Shown here: positions 26,444-35,080 of the stretch, in pieces | Position numbering within the stretch: the first letter of the stretch is position 1 | Layout: every line of letters begins with the position of its first letter | Notes under the pieces: model-generated | The model's input: only the letters and a program-made list of their open reading frames with translations | What the model was told of the DNA's origin: nothing | Database searches by the model: none | Translations under genes and position numbers: made by a program | Origin: an uncultured Sulfitobacter sp. | Lineage (GTDB): Bacteria; Pseudomonadota; Alphaproteobacteria; Rhodobacterales; Rhodobacteraceae | Assembly (NCBI GenBank): GCA_947501805.1 | Contig: CANMXJ010000007.1 | Span: forward strand, 62,001-126,000 | DNA length: 64,000 nt | Reading direction: 5' to 3'

Positions 26444-27394
26444 TCACTTGCCGCCGTTCGGCCAGAGCGGATGTGCAACCGGATCTTTCACACGCACAAG
26501 GTACTTCGCAAAAACCTCGCCGTATGAACGGTAAACATAGCCCTGATTGCGTCTGATAAACTGCTCTTTCTGCGCAAAATACAACGCGGGCAGCTGATGC
26601 CACGCCACGTTGGGGTATTTGTGATGCACCGCATGGAAATTGTTGTTTAAAAACAGAAACGCCAGCACCCCGCGATCCTCGATAATCACACTCCGGCCAG
26701 AGGCACGCTCGTGTGCGCGGTGCTCCAGAAATGTGCGGATGCGCAGCACCGACAACGCCCCGTAGCAGGCTGCCAGATAGGTCCACAGCCCCACCGAGGA
26801 CAGGCTCACCCACCAAATGGTCAGCACGACACCCGGCAGATGCGCGATCCAGTGCCACGCCACGTCCCGTTCCCCTCTGCGCATGCGCAGTATATCACCC
26901 CTGACAAATGCGGCCATGCCAATCACCGGCCCGATCACCATGCGCCCCAGCAGCGTGTTGTTCACCGCCAGCAGGCGGCGTCGCCAAGAGGCCAGCCGCG
27001 CCCACACCTCGGGGTCAAGATAGTTGGTTTCCGGATCATCATAGGGGTCCGTCAGGTTGGCATCACGGTGGTGCGCCAGATGCAGCGCCTTGAACCGCAG
27101 ATACGGCACAAACAATCCGGGCTGAATAATCCCCAGCATGGTCGCCGCCCGACCATGCGTCAGCGGCCCGCCATGCAGAATTTCGTGGCTCAGGGATGAA
27201 TGCAACGTCAGTGCAAACACCAAAAGCGCGAACTGAAGAAATCCCCAACCGACAGGTAACATCAACGCGCCCGCATAGATCAGACCCCATGCCGCAATCA
27301 TCACCCATGTCGGCCAATCCTTTTCTCTGAGACCTTTTCGGAAAGAGCAGGACAAAGAAGTGGGCTGTGACTTTGACAATAGACGTGCGGGCAT
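26444..27394 (-). CDS. Membrane fatty acid desaturase family protein
   Basis: 316 aa from ATG 27394, with AGGA upstream; a TTG at 27418 is an alternative. The three histidine boxes of di-iron membrane desaturases/hydroxylases are present: HEILH at 70-74, HLAHH at 105-109 and HAVHH at 254-258. There are four to five membrane helices. Members desaturate or hydroxylate acyl chains or related lipids; the exact substrate is open. Confidence 0.87.
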   Translation of the reverse strand: MPARLLSKSQPTSLSCSFRKGLREKDWPTWVMIAAWGLIYAGALMLPVGWGFLQFALLVFALTLHSSLSHEILHGGPLTHGRAATMLGIIQPGLFVPYLRFKALHLAHHRDANLTDPYDDPETNYLDPEVWARLASWRRRLLAVNNTLLGRMVIGPVIGMAAFVRGDILRMRRGERDVAWHWIAHLPGVVLTIWWVSLSSVGLWTYLAACYGALSVLRIRTFLEHRAHERASGRSVIIEDRGVLAFLFLNNNFHAVHHKYPNVAWHQLPALYFAQKEQFIRRNQGYVYRSYGEVFAKYLVRVKDPVAHPLWPNGGK

Positions 27395-27554
27395 TGAGTT
27401 CCTGACAACTGCGTTCAACGCACCATTGGCAGATATTCACGCGGCAGCCTTTTCTGTTAACGACAGAAACACGCAAATATAGTGTGATTTTTAACCATTT
27501 TGGCATATCCGCAAGAGTACACCACGCCCTCCTTGGCTCACCCGAGACCCGATA

Positions 27555-28301
27555 TCACACCTTCGGGTCGGGGTTTTCGGTATGTCCGTCCACTGCAATC
27601 ACCTGCCCTGACACCATGCGTGCCGCATCCGATCCCAGAAACACCGCCATATCGGCAATGTCGCGTGCCTCAACAAACGACCGCATCGAGGTGCCGCAGG
27701 CATAGCCCTCATAAACCTGATCGCGCGTCATGCCCTTGGCTTTGGCCTCACGCTCCAGTACGCCTTCCATGCGCGTTCCTTCAACGGCACCGGGGCAAAT
27801 CGCATTCGCCCTGATCCCGAACGGTCCCAACTCCATCGCCAATGTTTTCATCAACCCGATGATCGCCCATTTCGCTGCCGCATAGGGCGCGCGGTTGGGA
27901 TACCCGTAAATCCCCGCGGTCGAAGACGTCAGCACAATCGCCCCGCGCGCTGCCGCTTTCATCATTGGTGCCGCGTATTTCGCCGCCAGAAACGCGCCCT
28001 CAAGGTTCACACTGACGCAGGCCCGCCAATCGCTGAGAGCCACATCTTCAACCCGCGCAGTCGGCCCCGCAATGCCTGCATTGGCACACAGCACATCCAA
28101 CCCGTCGAGCTGGGCGAACACATCCGCCATCTGCGTCTCGTCCGCCGCATCAGCCTCAAAACGCTGCCAGTCCTCGGGACAAGCCGCCAATGCAGCCGCG
28201 TCCACATCCGTCGCGCAGACTTCAAAGCCCGCGTTGGCAAAGCCCGTGCCCATCGCCAGCCCGATCCCCGAAGCACCGGCAGTGATCAGGACACGTTTCA
28301 A
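27555..28301 (-). CDS. Short-chain dehydrogenase of the carnitine operon
   Basis: 248 aa. Starts at TTG 28301, overlapping the upstream TGA (TTGA). The start is fixed because the Rossmann motif RVLITAGASGIG begins at residue 3. The catalytic set is visible as LTSSTAGIYG, YAAAKWA and NAICPGAVEGTRM. It is an NAD(P)-dependent alcohol dehydrogenase. As last gene of the carnitine operon it may oxidise D-carnitine or a related hydroxy acid; this is inference from context only. Confidence 0.88.
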   Translation of the reverse strand: MKRVLITAGASGIGLAMGTGFANAGFEVCATDVDAAALAACPEDWQRFEADAADETQMADVFAQLDGLDVLCANAGIAGPTARVEDVALSDWRACVSVNLEGAFLAAKYAAPMMKAAARGAIVLTSSTAGIYGYPNRAPYAAAKWAIIGLMKTLAMELGPFGIRANAICPGAVEGTRMEGVLEREAKAKGMTRDQVYEGYACGTSMRSFVEARDIADMAVFLGSDAARMVSGQVIAVDGHTENPDPKV

Positions 28302-29749
28302 CGGGGCGCGCCGATGGCACGGCCCAACCCTTCGGGTTTCGGTAACCCCGCATGCCCCTCAGCAAAACGCACCAAGGCTGACTCGATCTCAGGGGACGGC
28401 GCACACGGTTTGCGGCTTTCCAAACTCACATGCAGCAGGAAATGCTCCCCCGTGGCCAGCACCCGCTCCCCCTCGGACATCACATGGAACAGGTGCATTT
28501 TCTTGCCCTCGCCCAAGATCACTTGCGTGTGGATTTCGATCACCGCCCCTGCATGCACCTCGTCGAGATGCCGGATATGTGTCTCGGCGGTAAAGTAACT
28601 GCCACCGCTGGAAATATACGCAGCATCACAGCCGATAATCTCCATAAACCGGTCCGTGGCATCCGCAAACGCATGCAAATACCGGCTCTCCGTCATGTGC
28701 CCGTTGTAATCAGTCCAGTCCAAAGGCACCGTGCGCCGCGCTGTCAGCACAGGAGCCTTAGCGTCGCTAACTGCGTCGTCGGTCCGAAGATGCGCCTCGT
28801 GCGCCTTCAATGTCGCGCCCGCACCCCATCCATTTGCCTTAAGGCTGCGCAGGATACCGACCAGATTGTCATCGCGGATATGTTCCAGATCGCGCGGCCC
28901 CAAATCACCGGATTGGTCGTCACATTGTGTGCCAACCATCTCCACAAAATCGTCCGTCAACTCAGGCACATCCATCAGCTTGGTCCATGGCCATTTGAGG
29001 CAAGGGCCGAACATCGCGAGCATCGCCCGCATGCCCCCCTCGCCGCCTGCCAGATGGAAAGTCTGCATCGTGCCCATCTGCGCCCAACGCAGACCGGGAC
29101 CATAGGCGATGGCAGTGTCCAATTCCTCCGCCGTGGCTACCCCGTCTTTGAGCAACCAAAGCGCCTCGCGCCACAGCGCCTCTTGCAAACGGTCCGACAG
29201 GAACCCTTCGATCTCGACCCGGCAGATCAGCGGGTGCATCCCGATCGAGGCATAGATGTCGCGTGCCGTTTCGATATGCGCCACATCGGTCTGTTTGCCT
29301 GCGACCAGCTCAACCAGCGGCAGCAAATACACAGGGTTGAACGGATGCCCGACGATCAGCCGCTCCGGATGGGCCATCTTGGCCTGCAAGTCCGTTGGCA
29401 TGATGCCAGAAGTAGACGAAGCAATCAGCCCGCTCTTGTTCACCGCCTCGATCTCTGCATAGACCTTGTGCTTGATCTCCAACCGTTCCGGCACGGCCTC
29501 AACAATAAACGCCGCATCCTGCGCCGTCTCAGCGATCGTGTCGCAAAACGCAACCGAGCCTTCGGCGGGCAACGCCACATCGGTCAGCCCCGGCAAGGAG
29601 CGGCGGGCGTTCTCCAGTACTGCATCAATCTTGCGCTCGGCCTCCGGATCCGGATCAAACACCCGCACGTTCCAGCCGTTCAAGACAAACCGTGCGGCCC
29701 AGCCGCCACCAATCACACCACCGCCAATAATTGCTGCTATTTTTGTCAT
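28298..29749 (-). CDS. Carnitine 3-dehydrogenase fused to a thioesterase domain
   Basis: 483 aa. The N-terminal part (1-320) is a 3-hydroxyacyl-CoA-dehydrogenase-type NAD domain (IAAIIGGGVIGGGWAARF, then ASSTSGIMPTDLQ and GHPFNPVYLLPLVEL). The C-terminal part (about 335-470) is a hot-dog thioesterase (DWTDYNGHMTESRYLHAFADA). The dehydrogenase makes 3-dehydrocarnitine; the thioesterase should release glycine betaine from betainyl-CoA. In Pseudomonas these are separate proteins (CdhA and CdhB). It overlaps the genes on either side by 4 bp. Confidence 0.93.
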   Translation of the reverse strand: MTKIAAIIGGGVIGGGWAARFVLNGWNVRVFDPDPEAERKIDAVLENARRSLPGLTDVALPAEGSVAFCDTIAETAQDAAFIVEAVPERLEIKHKVYAEIEAVNKSGLIASSTSGIMPTDLQAKMAHPERLIVGHPFNPVYLLPLVELVAGKQTDVAHIETARDIYASIGMHPLICRVEIEGFLSDRLQEALWREALWLLKDGVATAEELDTAIAYGPGLRWAQMGTMQTFHLAGGEGGMRAMLAMFGPCLKWPWTKLMDVPELTDDFVEMVGTQCDDQSGDLGPRDLEHIRDDNLVGILRSLKANGWGAGATLKAHEAHLRTDDAVSDAKAPVLTARRTVPLDWTDYNGHMTESRYLHAFADATDRFMEIIGCDAAYISSGGSYFTAETHIRHLDEVHAGAVIEIHTQVILGEGKKMHLFHVMSEGERVLATGEHFLLHVSLESRKPCAPSPEIESALVRFAEGHAGLPKPEGLGRAIGAPR

Positions 29750-30252
29750 CCGTCGATCTTTCGTAGTTGGCTGACATCCCAGCCGTTAAAATCCAAAATC
29801 TCTGTTGCCGCTTGGATGCGGTCTGCGGCTGGCTTGCGGCTCCGGTTCAGGATTGCCGCCCAACGGCCGTCCGCATCGCCAACCGCTGCTGTGCGAAAAC
29901 CTTCATCGACCCACATCACAACCAGCGTTTCACCGCCCCCCATCGGACGCAGCACGCCGGGTGCCGAAATCAGATACGGGGTGCTTTTGTCTGCGGTCTC
30001 GCGCAGAAAAACGCCATCTGTCGCCACTACGTATCGCACCACGTTTTCACAAGATCCCAGACAGGCAACCGTCTGCCAATCGCCCGCAAAACGGTTGCGA
30101 TCAAAACGACTGGTCCCGCCTAATGGCACAGTCGGATTGCGCAACCCGATCTGGACGTTTGGAACCGGCGTTTGTGTACAGGCCAACAGCCCGAAGGCCA
30201 AACAGAATGCCACAGCGCCGCGTAGTACCCGCGGTGTACGCGCTATGTACAT
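29746..30252 (-). CDS. Lipocalin-like lipoprotein within the carnitine operon
   Basis: 168 aa from ATG 30252; longer starts would overlap the upstream gene. A lipoprotein signal ends in LLAC with Cys25. The mature part has a lipocalin-like GxW motif (FAGDWQTVACLG) and short beta-rich repeats (LVVMWVDEGFRTAAVG, then GRWAAILNRSRKP). It is probably anchored in the outer membrane or periplasm. It sits between the BKACE and dehydrogenase genes with a 4-bp overlap, so it belongs to the operon although its role there is unknown. Confidence 0.78.
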   Translation of the reverse strand: MYIARTPRVLRGAVAFCLAFGLLACTQTPVPNVQIGLRNPTVPLGGTSRFDRNRFAGDWQTVACLGSCENVVRYVVATDGVFLRETADKSTPYLISAPGVLRPMGGGETLVVMWVDEGFRTAAVGDADGRWAAILNRSRKPAADRIQAATEILDFNGWDVSQLRKIDG

Positions 30253-30293
30253 TCTGTGACTCTTTGCGTTTTGTTCATTTGCTGCACCTGCAG

Positions 30294-31202
30294 TCACTTA
30301 GGTGCCCGCTTGGTCAGCCCCAGTTGCTCGCGCACTTGCGCAGGGCCGATCACCCGTGCCCCCATGTTTTCAATGATGTTGCCTGCCCGCTCAACCAACT
30401 GCCAGTTCTCGGCCAACACCCCTTTGTCGAGCCACAGGTTATCCTCAAGACCAACCCGCACATTGCCCCCGGCCAGCACGCTTGCGGCGACATAGGCCAT
30501 CTGGTTGCGCCCCAAACCAAAGGCCGAAAAGGTCCAGTCGTCGGGTACATTATTGACCATCGCCATAAGCGTGTTCAAATCATCAGGGGCACCCCATGGT
30601 ACGCCCATACACAGCTGAACCAATGCGTTTTTCTCCAACACACCATCCGCAACCAGTTGTTTTGCGTACCATAAATGACCGGTGTCGAAAGCTTCGATCT
30701 CTGGCTTCACACCCAGCTTGGTCATCATGCCGCCCATCGCGGTGAGCATGCCGGGCGTATTGGTCATCACATAGTCGGCCTCGGCAAAGTTCATCGTGCC
30801 GCAATCCAGCGTGCAAATCTCGGGGAGGCACTCCGCGATATGGGCGACCCGTTCCGTCGCGCCCACCATGTCGGTACCCTCGCGGGTCGGAAACGGGTTT
30901 TCCACATCTCCAAAGACAATATCCCCGCCCATGCCCGCCGTCAGGTTCAGCACCACATCGGTGTCACTGTCGCGGATGCGCTCAGTAACTTCACGATAGA
31001 GCTTCAAATCCCGGCTAGGTTTGCCGGTCTCGGGATCACGCACATGGCAGTGCACCACCGCCGCGCCCGCCTTGGCTGCGGCAATCGCGCTCTCCGCGAT
31101 CTGTTGCGGCGAGCGCGGCACATGCGGACTGCGGTCTTGTGTGCTGCCAGAGCCTGTCACGGCGCAGGTGATAAAGACGTCGCGGTTCATCGTAAGGGGC
31201 AT
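30294..31202 (-). CDS. Beta-keto acid cleavage enzyme (BKACE), probable dehydrocarnitine cleavage
   Basis: 302 aa BKACE (DUF849) protein. The zinc-binding motif is VVHCHVRDPETG with His51 and His53. Also visible are LNLTAGMGG, the FGLGRNQM stretch and GLEDNLWL. It cleaves a beta-keto acid with acetyl-CoA; next to carnitine dehydrogenase the substrate should be 3-dehydrocarnitine, giving betainyl-CoA and acetoacetate. It is the first gene of a four-gene operon. Confidence 0.92.
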   Translation of the reverse strand: MPLTMNRDVFITCAVTGSGSTQDRSPHVPRSPQQIAESAIAAAKAGAAVVHCHVRDPETGKPSRDLKLYREVTERIRDSDTDVVLNLTAGMGGDIVFGDVENPFPTREGTDMVGATERVAHIAECLPEICTLDCGTMNFAEADYVMTNTPGMLTAMGGMMTKLGVKPEIEAFDTGHLWYAKQLVADGVLEKNALVQLCMGVPWGAPDDLNTLMAMVNNVPDDWTFSAFGLGRNQMAYVAASVLAGGNVRVGLEDNLWLDKGVLAENWQLVERAGNIIENMGARVIGPAQVREQLGLTKRAPK

Positions 31203-31314
31203 AAGTCAGGTTCCTTGATCAGCAAATTTGGGCAGACCATGCGACAGGATTCGCCCGAAAGCCATGCCGAAAACGACAACGCTTCAAATCAGGACAGCGG
31301 GTTCACGAAGTGCC

Positions 31315-31357
31315 CGTTTTCTTGAAAGAAAACGCACCGGAATTTTTGAAAATTCCG
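31315..31357. repeat. Two adjacent short inverted repeats sharing a TTGAAA core
   Basis: Two 20-bp inverted repeats 3 bases apart. The first (31315-31334) is CGTTTTCTT-GA-AAGAAAACG, nine perfect pairs. The second (31338-31357) is CGGAATTTTTGAAAATTCCG, also nine pairs. Both are centred on TTGAAA. They lie between the stop of the aldo/keto reductase gene and the start of the carnitine operon, both minus strand. They could act as a terminator for the former or as tandem operators for the latter. Confidence 0.7.
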
Positions 31358-31362
31358 CCTGC

Positions 31363-32406
31363 TCAATACGGCATAGGATGCGCTTTGTTTACGTCGTCCA
31401 ACGCTGTCAGAATCTCTTGCGACAAGGTTACATCCACAGCACCAAGCGCCAGTTCCAACTGCTCCATTCTGGTCGCGCCGAAGATCACCGACCCCATAAA
31501 GGGCCGCTGGCAACACCAGGCCAGCGCCATATGAACAGGGTGAAGATCATGCTCTTTTGCAACTTTCAGGTAGGCATCCACCGCCTCGAATGCCCGCGCC
31601 GTTTTGCGTCCGCCAAGTTCGGGATTGAACGTCAAACGTGATCCTTCCGGTATGGCACCATCCTGATACTTGCCCGTCAACAACCCTGTCGCCAGCGGAG
31701 AAAACGAAAACATATCAATTCGTTCATTGACGCAGGCTTCGGCAACGTCGGTATCTGCCATCCGGCACATCAGGGAGTATTCGTTTTGAACCGAAATCGG
31801 TCTTGGCCCGCCAGTGCGCCGCGCCACTTCGGCCCATTGCGTCATGCCCCAGGCACTTTCGTTACTCAGACCAAAGGCACGGATCGTCCCGCGTTCAACC
31901 TCGGTCTGCAAAGCGCCCAGCGCGTCTTCCATATGGGCCATGGTGTCACTGCGATCCTGCCCGGAAGGGTCGTAGGTCCAGTTCTTGCGGAACATATAGC
32001 TGCCCCGGTTGGGCCAGTGAAACTGATAGAGGTCGATATAATCCGTCTTCAGACGGCGCAGCGAACCTTCGATGGTCTGCGCAATTGTCTTGGAAGAAAT
32101 CGGCGCACCATCGCGCACATGTGCGACTCCTTCGCCGGAGTGTTTGGTGGCCAAGATCACGTCCTTGCGCCGTCCCTGACGTTCGAACCACTGGCCGATG
32201 ATCTGTTCTGTTCTGCCTTGGGTTTCAGGGCTGATCGGGTTCACCGGATACATCTCTGCTGTGTCAATAAAATTGATACCAGCGTCCAACGCGCGGTCGA
32301 TCTGCGCATGTCCTTCTTCGGCCGTGTTCTGCGTGCCCCATGTCATCGAGCCAAGGCAGAGTTCGGACACTTCGATACCACTGCCGCCAAGATCATTTCT
32401 TTTCAT
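31363..32406 (-). CDS. Aldo/keto reductase
   Basis: 347 aa from ATG 32406, which has GAGGA 6 bases upstream; earlier ATGs lack this. It is a Tas/YghZ-like member: LCLGSMTWGTQNTAEEGHAQ, the catalytic DTAEMYP (Asp and Tyr), ATKHSGEG (Lys) and QFHWPNRG (His). The barrel probably uses NADPH to reduce an unspecified aldehyde or ketone. It is transcribed alone and is divergent from the MFS gene. Confidence 0.9.
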   Translation of the reverse strand: MKRNDLGGSGIEVSELCLGSMTWGTQNTAEEGHAQIDRALDAGINFIDTAEMYPVNPISPETQGRTEQIIGQWFERQGRRKDVILATKHSGEGVAHVRDGAPISSKTIAQTIEGSLRRLKTDYIDLYQFHWPNRGSYMFRKNWTYDPSGQDRSDTMAHMEDALGALQTEVERGTIRAFGLSNESAWGMTQWAEVARRTGGPRPISVQNEYSLMCRMADTDVAEACVNERIDMFSFSPLATGLLTGKYQDGAIPEGSRLTFNPELGGRKTARAFEAVDAYLKVAKEHDLHPVHMALAWCCQRPFMGSVIFGATRMEQLELALGAVDVTLSQEILTALDDVNKAHPMPY

Positions 32407-32568
32407 TGTCATCCTCATATTTGTGCCCACACTACGTTCCCTGAAATTGGTCGCAAGTCACAAAACCCGCCACTTTGTGGTCCGAACCCGCGAAACAAAA
32501 TGGCCCCATCACGCGGAAGCGACACCTTTTGTCGACTTTCCACTTGGGCCGGCCCCCCATTGCCGCCT

Positions 32569-33816
32569 ATGCCTGTGTCCATGCGCATGCTCATTTCCTT
32601 CGCCGCCCTGTTTTTGTCGATCCTGCTTTTGCAACTCTCTACGGGGGGTGTGGGGCCATTGGACGTGCTTTCGGGCACCGTCCTTGGGTTTTCACGCCAA
32701 GAGATCGGCATGTTGGGCTCGGCGCATTTCCTGGGCTTCTTTATCGGTTGTTGGTGGGCCCCCCGCCTGATGGGATCGGTGGGACACAGCCGCGCTTTTG
32801 CCGCTTTCACGGCGACAGGGGCTATCGGGCTTCTGGCACATATGCTGGTGCTGGACGCTTATGCTTGGGCCGCAATGCGCGTGGCGTCAGGCCTGTGTGT
32901 GGCAGGGTGTTACACGGTGATCGAGGCGTGGTTGCAGGCTAAAGTCACCAACGAGACACGCGGGCGGGCCATGGGCCTTTACCGCGTGGTTGATATGTCC
33001 GGCAGCCTGTGCGCGCAGATGTTGATCGGTATCCTCGCGCCGGCGTCCTATGTTTCCTACAACCTGCTTGCCATTGGATGTTGTGCGGCAATCCTACCGT
33101 TGACACTGACCACAATCAAACAGCCAGAAACCCCAAGTTCGCCGCGCTTGCGCCCCGGCTTGGCAATCGCCCGCTCCCCGCTTGCAGCCGCTGGTGTGGT
33201 TGTTGCCGCCCTGTCCAGTGCATCCTTTCGCATGGTTGGTCCGATCTACGGACAAGAGGTCGGCCTCAGCGCGGGCCAGATCGCGTGGTTCCTGTCGGCC
33301 TTTGTCCTTGGTGGCGCATTGGCGCAATTCCCGGTCGGCTGGCTGGCGGATAAATATGACCGCCGCTGGGTGTTGATCTGGCTCTCGGTTGCTGCGATCC
33401 TCAGCTGCGCGGTCACCGCGATGAGCAATGGTGTTGGCACCATCGGCATCATGCTGACGGCGGGTTTCTTTGGTCTTACGACCTTCCCCATCTACTCTGT
33501 CGCAGCCGCGCACGCGCATGATTTCGCCAGCAATGACGAACGTGTGGAACTGTCCGCTGCCCTGATGTTCTGGTTTGCCACCGGCGCGATCTTTGCCCCC
33601 TACCTCGCGTCGGTCCTGATCGAAAGCTACGGTCCCTCGGCTCTGTTCATGATGATCTCGGTGGGTCATGCAGTGCTGGTGGTCTTTGGCCTTGCCCGTA
33701 TGCGCGCCCGTCCAACCCAAGAAAGCCGCACACCCTATGTCTACGCGCCGCGCACATCCTTCACTATTGGACGTCTGCTGCGCAAAGAGCGGAGCAGAAA
33801 AACGCCCCCAGAATAG
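32569..33816 (+). CDS. MFS transporter (YcaD-like)
   Basis: 415 aa from ATG 32569; ATG 32581 is also possible. The longer upstream frame is antisense to the aldo/keto reductase and is rejected. About twelve transmembrane helices are visible, with the loop motif GWLADKYDRRWV after helix 8 and ETRGRAMGLYRVVDM in the first half. It probably exports a small molecule; the substrate is unknown. Confidence 0.88.
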   Translation: MPVSMRMLISFAALFLSILLLQLSTGGVGPLDVLSGTVLGFSRQEIGMLGSAHFLGFFIGCWWAPRLMGSVGHSRAFAAFTATGAIGLLAHMLVLDAYAWAAMRVASGLCVAGCYTVIEAWLQAKVTNETRGRAMGLYRVVDMSGSLCAQMLIGILAPASYVSYNLLAIGCCAAILPLTLTTIKQPETPSSPRLRPGLAIARSPLAAAGVVVAALSSASFRMVGPIYGQEVGLSAGQIAWFLSAFVLGGALAQFPVGWLADKYDRRWVLIWLSVAAILSCAVTAMSNGVGTIGIMLTAGFFGLTTFPIYSVAAAHAHDFASNDERVELSAALMFWFATGAIFAPYLASVLIESYGPSALFMMISVGHAVLVVFGLARMRARPTQESRTPYVYAPRTSFTIGRLLRKERSRKTPPE

Positions 33817-33882
33817 CCACGATTTAGTCACTTCAAGCGCCCTCTTTGCTGCTATCCCGCCCCCAGCCAGCGGAGTGTGCCA

Positions 33883-35025
33883 GTGAGAAGTCTGATGTTT
33901 ACCATGACCCTTTTGCTCGTGGCCTATGCCTTGGGAAATTTCAGCATGGGCGGGCCGTCCATCAAGGATGTTTCAGGAGTACCCACCGAAGCAGATGCCG
34001 CTGCGGAGACGTTACGTAGCATTGTCCCGGGTGCCGTCAGCGTGCCCGCTGTTACCGATGCATCGCAATCGCCTCTATCCGTCGTCACACTAGCGCCCTT
34101 TCAGTTCGACATTGCGGGTGCCGAACAGACATGGCGTAACTGGATGGCGCGACATGGTATTACCGCAGGTTCGTTCGCCTTGGGGATAGATGGCGAAATC
34201 TTGCACAGCGCAGGCCAGCGTCGCAGCCCCGATGCGGCTTATCCCGTGGCCAGTCTGTCCAAGGCGATCACGGCAATGTGCCTGGGCGATATCCTTACGG
34301 GCACTGAATATGATTGGAACAGCACCCTTGGCGATCTTGCACCCGTCCTTGACGCAGTCAACATGATGCCACATCAGGGCGCGCAATTGCTGAGCCTTGG
34401 GGATCTGGCGACCCATTCCACCGGATTTCCAAAGAACCTCAAGGGCGTGGAAACCGCTGGTGAAGGGCGCAACCTTTATACCCAACAGCACATCGCGCGC
34501 GAGGCGCTGAACAATCCGGCCCATCTGTCTGCCAACGGGCGATCGGCCTATTCAAACGTCAATTATGCCGTACTTGGCCAGGTTATCACTGCACTGTCTG
34601 GTCTTGCCTACGAAGACGCCTGCAAGCCGCGTGTGATGATCCCCGCAGGTGCCAACGGTGCCATTGTGGGCGGGCGTATGTGGGCAACGGCAGGCTTTGG
34701 CGGCTGGTCCGCCTCCGCAGAAGATTACGCGCGTTTCGTGATGTATTGGATGGCACCGGATCGACCTTGGGTCACAGCGCCTGCTGATTTTCCTTACAAC
34801 GAACGCAAGAAAGCAGGGCTTGGTGTCTTTCAAAGCACAAACAAAAACGGCGGATACTTGATCCATCACACCGGTCTGTGGAAAAGCAAAAAAGCGGAAC
34901 GTCAGCATGGCGCGCTGTTCCTGAGCAGCGAAACCGGAGCCACTTTTGTTGCAAATTGGCAAGGCAGCCTGCCCAAGAACGCTTATCGTGATCTGCGCAA
35001 AGCTCTTGCACCCCACTTGCGCTGA
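33883..35025 (+). CDS. Serine hydrolase of the beta-lactamase (class C-like) family
   Basis: 380 aa from GTG 33883, which has CGGAG 7 bases upstream; GTG 33877 is in frame too. An N-terminal hydrophobic segment (LMFTMTLLLVAYALGNFSM) is a signal or anchor. The catalytic SxxK is in PVASLSKAITAM and the YxN motif in YSNVNYAVLG. A KTG-like element is HHTGLW. It is probably a periplasmic esterase or D-amino acid peptidase; antibiotic hydrolysis is not implied. Confidence 0.85.
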   Translation: MRSLMFTMTLLLVAYALGNFSMGGPSIKDVSGVPTEADAAAETLRSIVPGAVSVPAVTDASQSPLSVVTLAPFQFDIAGAEQTWRNWMARHGITAGSFALGIDGEILHSAGQRRSPDAAYPVASLSKAITAMCLGDILTGTEYDWNSTLGDLAPVLDAVNMMPHQGAQLLSLGDLATHSTGFPKNLKGVETAGEGRNLYTQQHIAREALNNPAHLSANGRSAYSNVNYAVLGQVITALSGLAYEDACKPRVMIPAGANGAIVGGRMWATAGFGGWSASAEDYARFVMYWMAPDRPWVTAPADFPYNERKKAGLGVFQSTNKNGGYLIHHTGLWKSKKAERQHGALFLSSETGATFVANWQGSLPKNAYRDLRKALAPHLR

Positions 35026-35080
35026 TTGATCCTGCGCGACAAGCGGTCTATGTCAGGCGGACCCGCGAAAAGGAATACCC

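Noticed and set aside
28430..30259. 609-codon open frame on the plus strand
   Set aside because: Antisense to the carnitine dehydrogenase and lipoprotein genes, which have clear family motifs and overlapping operon structure.
33883..35025. Antibiotic-resistance beta-lactamase
   Set aside because: It has the SxxK and YxN fold motifs shared by esterases and D-peptidases, but nothing specific to class C lactamases, and no AmpR-type regulator next to it.
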